Assembly (NCBI GenBank): GCA_004554455.1 | Contig: SFMG01000004.1 | Location: forward strand, 32,906 to 96,905 | Direction: 5' to 3' | Length of the DNA stretch: 64,000 nucleotides | Origin: Bacteroidales bacterium | GTDB lineage: Bacteria; Bacteroidota; Bacteroidia; Bacteroidales; UBA932 | In this document: positions 26,858 to 32,694 of the stretch, one piece after another | Layout: every line of letters begins with the position of its first letter | Numbering within the stretch: position 1 is the first letter of the stretch | The notes under the pieces: model-generated | Databases searched by the model: none | What the model was told of the DNA's origin: nothing | The model's input: the letters and a program-made list of their open reading frames with translations, nothing else | Position numbers and translations under genes: made by a program

Positions 26858-27325
26858 ATGGCACTCGAACTCGAATGCAATCTCGTAAGGAAGCTTGAGC
26901 CTGTAAGCGGCACTTCCGCACGCGGTCCGTGGTCGAAACAGGAATTCATCGTCCAGTACCAGGACGGCAACTTCCCTAATCAGGTCGTCCTCAACGTATG
27001 GGGCGAGGACAAGGTGAGGGACCTCGGACAGTATCAGCCGGGTGACAGGATCAAGGCATCCCTGACCCCGAGCAGCCGTGAATTCAACGGCCGCTGGTAC
27101 ACCGACATCCGCGCCTGGAAAATCGAACGCGTACTCGCTCCGGCCGCCGGCACAGCCCCTGCTGCCGCTCCAGCAGCCCCAGCCGCCGCAGCTCCTGCAA
27201 ACACGACCGCTCCTGCAGCACCTGTAGCGCCTGCCGCTCCTGTAGCACCTGCCGCTCCTGTAGCACCTGCCACTCCGGACGCAATCGACCTGAGCGAAGG
27301 CTCGGAGGAAGACCTCCCGTTCTAA
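26858..27325 (+). CDS. DUF3127 protein with Ala-Pro-Val repeat tail
   Basis: A 155-residue protein. Residues 1-90 form the DUF3127 domain (FIVQYQDGNFPNQVVLNVWG, SREFNGRWYTDIRAWKIE), a single-strand-binding-like OB fold common in Bacteroidetes. Residues 92-143 are a low-complexity tail of Ala/Pro/Val units, with repeated APVAPA, ending in an acidic tip SEGSEEDLPF that resembles the C-terminal acidic tips of SSB-type proteins. Nucleic-acid binding is an inference from the fold. A terminator follows at 27365. Confidence 0.85.
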   Translation: MALELECNLVRKLEPVSGTSARGPWSKQEFIVQYQDGNFPNQVVLNVWGEDKVRDLGQYQPGDRIKASLTPSSREFNGRWYTDIRAWKIERVLAPAAGTAPAAAPAAPAAAAPANTTAPAAPVAPAAPVAPAAPVAPATPDAIDLSEGSEEDLPF

Positions 27326-27364
27326 CATTCAAGCGGTTCCAGACACAGGACCGTCTGACATAAT

Positions 27365-27410
27365 AAACAGAGACCAAAATGTCTTCCGACAGATTGGTCT
27401 CTGTTTTTTT
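27365..27410 (+). terminator. Strong rho-independent terminator after the FKBP-DUF3127 unit
   Basis: A perfect 13-bp stem (27365-27377 with 27394-27406), 16-nt loop, ending in seven T. It closes the housekeeping DNA before the repeat island. Confidence 0.9.
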
Positions 27411-27448
27411 GCAATGACTGCGCAGGGTCGGTGAGCGGCGTTGAGCGT

Positions 27449-27540
27449 GAGGATTATGCGGCGAGGGCCGGTGAGCGTGGCGGATGATGCGGCAGGGTCG
27501 GAGAGCGTGGCGGATGATGCGACAGGGTCGGAGAGCGTGG
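27449..27540. repeat. 30-bp tandem repeat
   Basis: Units starting at 27479 and 27509 (GGCGGATGATGCGGCAGGGT and the following GGAGAGCGT) are nearly identical; a diverged copy precedes them from 27449 and a partial one from about 27421. A truncated unit begins at 27539. No gene is convincing here. Confidence 0.8.
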
Positions 27541-27550
27541 CGGCCTTTTG

Positions 27551-27628
27551 GCGGGTGCTGCGCACCCTCGGCGGCAAAAACATAGGGAAATGCCGCCTCC
27601 GGGCGCATCAGCACCCGCTTTTGCCGCC
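27551..27628 (+). other. Long nested hairpin
   Basis: GCGGGTGCTG (27551-27560) pairs perfectly with CAGCACCCGC (27609-27618), and inside it GGCGGCA (27570-27576) pairs with TGCCGCC (27591-27597). Four T follow the outer arm. It could be a structured RNA, a weak terminator or a mobile-element remnant. Confidence 0.6.
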
Positions 27629-27729
27629 ACTGTCGAACCAACCTTCACGCAAAATACCTCCGGCATACCTCCGACTTACCTCCGGCGCGACTCATCTATA
27701 AACGCGTGCTGGGAGATGGGCTGCTGCTT

Positions 27730-28203
27730 GCATCGATTCTTGATTTCAGGCCTAGACTTGCGAATCGATGCAGGGTTTTGCCTGTTTACACCATCTTTCG
27801 TGCATCGATTCTTGATTTTAGGCCTAGACTTGCGAATCGATGCAAGGTTTTCCCCGTTTATACCCTCTTTCGTGCATCGATTCTTGATTTCAGGCCTAGA
27901 CTTGCGAATCGATGCAGGGTTTTGCCTGTTTACACCATCTTTCGTGCATCGATTCTTGATTTCAGGCCCTAACTTGGGAATCGATGCAAGGATTTCCCCG
28001 TTAACACCCTCTTTCGTGCATCGATTCTTGATTTCAGGCCCAGACTTGCGAATCGATGTAAGTTTTTCCCCGTTTACACCCTCCTGCGTGCATCGATTCT
28101 TGATTTCAGGCCCAAACTTGGGAATCGAGGCAAGGTTTTCCCGGTTTTAGCTCTCTTTCGTGCATCGATTCTTGATTTCAGGCCCAGACTTGCGAATCGA
28201 TGC
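27730..28203. repeat. 72-bp tandem repeat array, 6.6 copies, each with a perfect inverted repeat
   Basis: Units start at 27730, 27802, 27874, 27946, 28018, 28090 and 28162, exactly 72 bp apart; the last is partial. Each carries GCATCGATTC, 22 nt, GAATCGATGC, so every unit can form a hairpin or cruciform; three of the seven copies carry the AGGCCT palindrome in the loop and the others read AGGCCC. Arms are more conserved than the remaining 30 nt, whose variants alternate (units 1 and 3 identical, 2 and 4 similar). The 72-bp period keeps two forward frames open, but nothing supports translation. Confidence 0.92.
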
Positions 28204-28230
28204 AGCGTCATCGCTGCTGCAGTGAGGAAT

Positions 28231-28380
28231 GGCCCGCCTGCAACAGCCGTTGTGGCAGCGATCTTCCGCGTCCGATTCTATTCTTCGTTGCCTCAAAGGA
28301 GAACGGCCCGCCTGCTACGGCCGTCGCCGCATCGACCTTCCGCGTCCGATTCTATTCTTCGTTGCGGCATAGAAAAAAAA
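28231..28380. repeat. Degenerate ~75-bp tandem repeat
   Basis: GGCCCGCCTGC recurs at 28231, 28305 and 28382, and a 28-nt core (TTCCGCGTCCGATTCTATTC and the following TTCGTTGC) is identical at 28264-28291 and 28338-28365. The third unit runs into the terminator at 28373-28418. Another copy of the core lies beyond the next gene at 29369-29396. Confidence 0.8.
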
Positions 28381-28418
28381 TGGCCCGCCTGCGGTATGTC
28401 GTAGCGAACGCAGGCGGG
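28373..28418 (-). terminator. Rho-independent terminator of the secreted hypothetical gene
   Basis: Read on the minus strand, CCCGCCTGCG (from 28418) pairs perfectly with CGCAGGCGGG (to 28384) around a 15-nt loop, then CCA and eight T. The arm is made of the repeat element's own GCCCGCCTGC. Confidence 0.85.
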
Positions 28419-28481
28419 GACAGAATGCCACGAAGGCGGCATAATCCTAAGTAAAAAGCCGTCGGATTGAAAATCAACAAA

Positions 28482-29216
28482 TCAGAAATTAAACGCCAGA
28501 CCGACTCCGCTTCTTGTTGCACCGAGTGACAGATTAGGAGTGCTGCCGTTCCTATCTGGATTCACGTATGTTTTGTTGTAGTCATCAGCAATTTTCCTGA
28601 GTCCCTTGCTTCCTTTTACCCACAACGGTATTCCTGCTCCAAGGCAGGCAGCACTTCCGATATATCCGGCAGCGAGACCTATATCTGAACCGGAACTATG
28701 CATCCCGTGCTGGCTGGTAAAATCATTCATCTCGGCATAAGCGATATGAGTAGCTATCGTCACGATCAAACCTGCCACTCCGACTCCCGTCAGGCCGATT
28801 CCCCAGGCATATTGGTTGCTGGCCTTCATATATTCGCTACCATATAGGGAGTATCCTATGTAATCGGCAATCTGTCCTCGAGATATTCTTCCGTATGGTC
28901 CGTAGTAATGTCCCCATCTGTAATCCAACGGATATGTCCCGTATGGACATGAACTTATGTACGGCGAAACCGGGGCAAAGGTCTTGGTTGTGCCATTCTC
29001 AAATACAATCTTCAGGACCCGTGAAAGAGACATGTTGTACAATGGTCCGTCTGGGTTGTCCCATGTCTTATAATACATATAGTCGTCTCCGATTTCAAGT
29101 ACCTTAGCCTTTATAGGAGCAGAATCATAAGTGTGAATTATGTCCTGAGCCATAGATGCACGAGAAGTGATCAAAGAGGCCGCAATAATGATTGATGCTG
29201 CTATAATCCTTTTCAT
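28482..29216 (-). CDS. Secreted hypothetical protein between repeat copies
   Basis: A 244-residue protein with a signal peptide (IIAASIIIAASLITSRASMAQ), an N-terminal segment of the kind seen in many Bacteroidetes envelope proteins (APIKAKVLEIGDDYMYYKTW, DNPDGPLYNMSLSRV), a Tyr/Gly-rich middle, one glycine-rich hydrophobic helix (IGLTGVGVAGLIVTIATHIA) and a C-terminus ending in VGLAFNF, like a closing outer-membrane strand. No function can be assigned. Base composition is visibly more AT-rich than its neighbours, and it is boxed in by copies of the same repeat, which suggests acquisition. Confidence 0.75.
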   Translation of the reverse strand: MKRIIAASIIIAASLITSRASMAQDIIHTYDSAPIKAKVLEIGDDYMYYKTWDNPDGPLYNMSLSRVLKIVFENGTTKTFAPVSPYISSCPYGTYPLDYRWGHYYGPYGRISRGQIADYIGYSLYGSEYMKASNQYAWGIGLTGVGVAGLIVTIATHIAYAEMNDFTSQHGMHSSGSDIGLAAGYIGSAACLGAGIPLWVKGSKGLRKIADDYNKTYVNPDRNGSTPNLSLGATRSGVGLAFNF

Positions 29217-29280
29217 ATAAGTTCATTTAACTGTCTATATATAAATCCAAAACCATACCATACCATTCCGTTCCATACTG

Positions 29281-29288
29281 CAAATATA
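29281..29288 (-). promoter_or_regulatory. -7 box of the secreted hypothetical gene
   Basis: TATATTTG on the minus strand, about 64 nt before the ATG at 29216. The 308-nt gap 29217-29525 otherwise holds the dispersed repeat core at 29369 and the terminator at 29427. Confidence 0.6.
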
Positions 29289-29368
29289 ATCGGAGGAGCA
29301 GAAATAGAAGTAATTTACGCTATATATTGTAAAACTCCGGAGTGGTGCCAGTCCCTGCCGCAACAACG

Positions 29369-29396
29369 CTCCGCGTCCGATTCTATTCTTCGTCGC
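29369..29396. repeat. Dispersed copy of the 28-nt repeat core
   Basis: CTCCGCGTCCGATTCTATTC and the following TTCGTCGC differ at two positions from the copies at 28264 and 28338, in the same orientation on the other side of the hypothetical gene. Confidence 0.8.
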
Positions 29397-29426
29397 CGCA
29401 AAGAAGATCGGGAGAAATGGGGTATG

Positions 29427-29457
29427 AAAAAAGAGGCCGACACAATGTCAACCTCTT
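29427..29457 (-). terminator. Rho-independent terminator of the nuclease/TonB operon
   Basis: Minus-strand AAGAGGTTGACA, TTG, TGTCGGCCTCTT with two internal mismatches, continuing into six T. It lies 69 nt beyond the M3 peptidase stop. Confidence 0.8.
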
Positions 29458-29525
29458 GTTAATAAATGTTCAACCCCTTGTTAAATAACTTGTTAAATAA
29501 TAAGTGGCGTCTATTCAGAATATGA

Positions 29526-31535
29526 TCAGAGGCCGCGGGCGCGGAGCAGGGCTCCGGCATCCGGGTCGGCGCCACGGAAGCGGCGGTAGAGGACCATAGG
29601 CTCCTCGGAGCCGCCCTTCTCGAGAATGTTATGACGGAAGGACATAGCGGTCTCACGGTCGAACACACCCTTCTCCTTGAAGAGCTCGAAGGCATCCTTG
29701 TCCAGGACCTCGGCCCAGAGGTAGCTGTAGTAGCCTGCGGAGTAGCCGGAGCCACCGAAGATGTGATTGAAATAGGTGCTGCGGTAACGAGGGATGATTT
29801 CGCCTATGAGGCCCATCTCCTCGCAGCACTTCTTCTCGAATTCAGCGACGTCAATGCCCTCGACGGAACTCAGCTCGTGCCACTTCATATCCAGTATGCT
29901 GGCTGCGCAGAGCTCGCCGGTGGTGAAACCCTGGTTGAAATTGGAAGCCGCGGCGATTCTGTCCACCAGCTCGTCAGGGATGAGTTCGCCGGTCTGCCAG
30001 TGGAAGGCGTAGGTAGCGAGCACCTCTTTCTCGAAGGCCCAGTTCTCATTGATCTGGGAAGGAAGCTCCACGAAATCGCGCTTCACGTTAGTTCCGGACA
30101 CACCCTTGTAGCTGCACTGGCTCAGGAGTCCGTGGAGAGCGTGACCGAACTCATGGAAGGCGGTCTCCACCTGGTCTATGGTCAGCAGCGACGGCTTCTC
30201 GGCGGTAGGAGCGTTGAAATTACATATATTCACAATGACAGGACGCACGTTGTTGCCGTCCACATCCACGTACTGGTCGCTAAAGTTGTTCATCCAGGCG
30301 CCGGCACGCTTGCTCTCGCGGGAGAAGTAGTCGGTGATGATGACGCCGATGAGAGAGCCGTCCTCATCGCTGACCTTGAAGGCCTCAGCCTCCGGATTGA
30401 AGAGGGTGACGCCCTCGATAGGCTCGAACTGAAGTCCGTAGAGACGGCCGGCAAGGGCGAAGATGCCTGCGCGGACGTTCTCCATCTTGAAATACTGCAT
30501 CACTTCGGACTCGTCCAGGGCATAGCGGGCACGGCGCACCTTCTCGGCGTAGTACATATAGTCCCAAGGCTGTATGGTGCTGCCTTCAGGAAGCAGTCCG
30601 GCCTTGATATCCTCGTCCATAACGGCCTGCATGTCAGCCACTTCCTCCTTGGCACGGGCCATGGCAGGAGCCATTATCCCGGCAAGGAAGCTGTCCACCG
30701 TCTGAGGGTCGCCGGCCATCTTGGTGCTGAGAATCTGGGCTGCAGGAGTCTCGAAGCCCAGGAGCTTCGCCCTCTGGATTCGCAGCTCCATAGTGCGCAG
30801 TATGACGGCCTTGTTGTCGTTGGCATTGCCGTTGTTTCCGCGGTTCGAATAGAGACGGAACATCTTCTCGCGCAGGGCACGGTCGGAAACGCTGGCCATC
30901 TCGTCATAATAGTTCGAGACGGAAGAGCCGATTTCGGCCTTGTAGGCATTGCTCTCCGCGAGAAGATTGTTGCCGAAAGTGAGGCCCAGGGTGGCAAGCT
31001 CGCTGTCAATGGCCTTGAGCTGCTCCTGACCGGCTGCGTCGAGTCCGATTCCGTTCTCCACGAAGCTGTCGTAAGTGTCCTTCAGGAGCATCTGCTGTTC
31101 CCTGCTGAGTCCGCTCTGGTCGGCTTCATAAACTGCCTTCACCTTTGCGAAGAGCGCGGCATTCATATTTATCGACGAGCTGTGCTCCGAGATCAGAGGC
31201 ATAGCCGTCTCCACTATCTTGTTGAGATTGTCATTGGAGTCCGACTCGCTGACATTGAAAAGCACGCCTATGACCTTGCCGAGCAGGGCTCCGCTGCGGT
31301 CCATCGCTGCGATTACATTCTCGAAATCCGGAGCCTCCGGGTTGTCTATGATGGCCTGAATCTCGGCCTGCTGGCGGGCAATTCCCTCCTTGACTGCCGG
31401 AAGATAGTCCCTCTCCTGGATCTGCTCGAAAGGAGGAATGCCGTATGGGGTGTCCCACTCGCTGAAGAATGGATTGCTGCGGTTGCAGGAAATCATTGCC
31501 ATAATAGCGGTAATTGCGATTATTGTCTTTTTCAT
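29526..31535 (-). CDS. M3 family oligopeptidase lipoprotein (Dcp-like)
   Basis: A 669-residue zinc oligopeptidase with a lipoprotein signal (IIAITAIMAMISC), so it is anchored in the envelope, unlike cytosolic OpdA. The HExxH motif is HEFGHALHGL near residue 465, with the third ligand in the GSGYSAGYYSYLWAEV region. The length matches peptidyl-dipeptidase Dcp. Its start lies 3 nt after the stop of a DUF5689 lipoprotein, making it the last gene of the nuclease/TonB operon: peptides released from nucleoprotein may be co-substrates. Confidence 0.92.
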   Translation of the reverse strand: MKKTIIAITAIMAMISCNRSNPFFSEWDTPYGIPPFEQIQERDYLPAVKEGIARQQAEIQAIIDNPEAPDFENVIAAMDRSGALLGKVIGVLFNVSESDSNDNLNKIVETAMPLISEHSSSINMNAALFAKVKAVYEADQSGLSREQQMLLKDTYDSFVENGIGLDAAGQEQLKAIDSELATLGLTFGNNLLAESNAYKAEIGSSVSNYYDEMASVSDRALREKMFRLYSNRGNNGNANDNKAVILRTMELRIQRAKLLGFETPAAQILSTKMAGDPQTVDSFLAGIMAPAMARAKEEVADMQAVMDEDIKAGLLPEGSTIQPWDYMYYAEKVRRARYALDESEVMQYFKMENVRAGIFALAGRLYGLQFEPIEGVTLFNPEAEAFKVSDEDGSLIGVIITDYFSRESKRAGAWMNNFSDQYVDVDGNNVRPVIVNICNFNAPTAEKPSLLTIDQVETAFHEFGHALHGLLSQCSYKGVSGTNVKRDFVELPSQINENWAFEKEVLATYAFHWQTGELIPDELVDRIAAASNFNQGFTTGELCAASILDMKWHELSSVEGIDVAEFEKKCCEEMGLIGEIIPRYRSTYFNHIFGGSGYSAGYYSYLWAEVLDKDAFELFKEKGVFDRETAMSFRHNILEKGGSEEPMVLYRRFRGADPDAGALLRARGL

Positions 31536-31538
31536 GGC

Positions 31539-32690
31539 CTATCTGTTGACTTTGATGTCATCAATGTTGTTTACAACCAGCTGGAAGCTGCCCTGATAGA
31601 GGGTAAGTACGCCGGTAACGTCGATAGTGGCCCTGCCTGAGAGCACGTCCGGATCAATCTCCACGTCGCAGAACTTGCAGAAGCCGCTGGTGCGGATCTG
31701 AATATCCGTGGAACCGAGCTTAAAGTACTGGCTCACGCTGTAGGCAGTTCTCTCGATGCCGTTGAAGCCATTGATGGAAGCATCGTAAAGCCCGTTCTCC
31801 CCTCTGTAGCTTCCGACGGTAAGGGTATTCCCTTCTTCATCCTCGGCATAGGTGTTGCCGCTGCCGACCTTGCACTCATCCCATATCCCGGAATAGAGAT
31901 ATTCGGTCATCTTCTCCTTGGACATCGCCCAGGTGGTGATGCCGCAGGTCGGGTCGGAGGAATTGGAAGAAGAGAGGAATACGCGGTTGGTATAGCTCTT
32001 CTTGTCCTGGTTGGAGTCCAGGTAGAGCAGGCAGAATACCTCGTTGCCATAAGTCAGGCCCTTGAGGGTCACCATACTGCCAATAAGCTTGTTGGTGGCC
32101 TGGGTGGCAGTCTTCGGGTCAGGAAGCTGGGAAGCCGAAGTGATAACGGCAGGGGTTACGGGATGGAGTTCCGACGGATTGCCACGAAGGACGTGGGCGT
32201 CGATTAGCAGAGGGATCTCCATATAGGAGGTCTCGTAGCTGCCCGAAGGGTCGGAAAAGCCCAGCTGGGCCATACCCATTCCGCCGTAGTTTCCGCTTTT
32301 GTATCCATACATTCCGAGAGTCAGGTCCTCACAGTCCACATATACTGTCTGACCCAGCAGGTAGTCGTTGTAGAGTCCGTTCTTTCCTACCTTGATCTCT
32401 ATTCCTCCGGTCTCGTCCTGGATGTAGAAACTCTTGTAGAAATTGCCCGGGCGGTCGGTTGTAGTGACTACACCCTTTATGACGGTGTTGGTAAGCACCT
32501 TCGGCTGGCCTATGGTGTAGCCGGACACGAGATCGGCTATGCTTGTAATCCTGCCGAAGTCCTCGTCACTCCAGTAGCGCTCAGGCTCCGGAGCGGGATA
32601 CTTGCCGGTGAAGACGGGCTGAAACTCCTCCTTCAGACCGCAGGAGGCCAGGGCCAGAAGCGCGGCGGTGATTATCAATGATTTTTTCAT
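31539..32690 (-). CDS. DUF5689 lipoprotein with OB-like domain
   Basis: A 383-residue lipoprotein (lipobox LALASC). The N-terminal half fits DUF5689: ITSIADLVSGY, TNTVIKGVVTTTDRPGNFYK, SFYIQDETGGIEIKVG, LLGQTVYVDCEDLTLGMYG. This beta-barrel pattern is that of OB-fold domains found with exported nucleases. The C-terminal part repeats the theme (SGRATIDVTGVLTLYQG, FQLVVNNIDDIKV). It begins 4 nt after the TonB receptor stop, the place a SusD would occupy in a polysaccharide locus, so a surface ligand-binding role is inferred. Confidence 0.82.
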   Translation of the reverse strand: MKKSLIITAALLALASCGLKEEFQPVFTGKYPAPEPERYWSDEDFGRITSIADLVSGYTIGQPKVLTNTVIKGVVTTTDRPGNFYKSFYIQDETGGIEIKVGKNGLYNDYLLGQTVYVDCEDLTLGMYGYKSGNYGGMGMAQLGFSDPSGSYETSYMEIPLLIDAHVLRGNPSELHPVTPAVITSASQLPDPKTATQATNKLIGSMVTLKGLTYGNEVFCLLYLDSNQDKKSYTNRVFLSSSNSSDPTCGITTWAMSKEKMTEYLYSGIWDECKVGSGNTYAEDEEGNTLTVGSYRGENGLYDASINGFNGIERTAYSVSQYFKLGSTDIQIRTSGFCKFCDVEIDPDVLSGRATIDVTGVLTLYQGSFQLVVNNIDDIKVNR

Positions 32691-32694
32691 ATTC

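Noticed and set aside
27548..28150. A 200-residue protein with 24-residue repeats (HRFLISGLDLRID type)
   Set aside because: The frame is open only because 72 is a multiple of three; a second frame is equally open, there is no ribosome site or signal, and conservation follows the inverted repeat.
27730..28203. CRISPR array
   Set aside because: The 42-bp palindromic segment recurs at fixed 72-bp steps, but the 30-bp intervals are close variants of each other, not unique spacers, and no cas gene is near.
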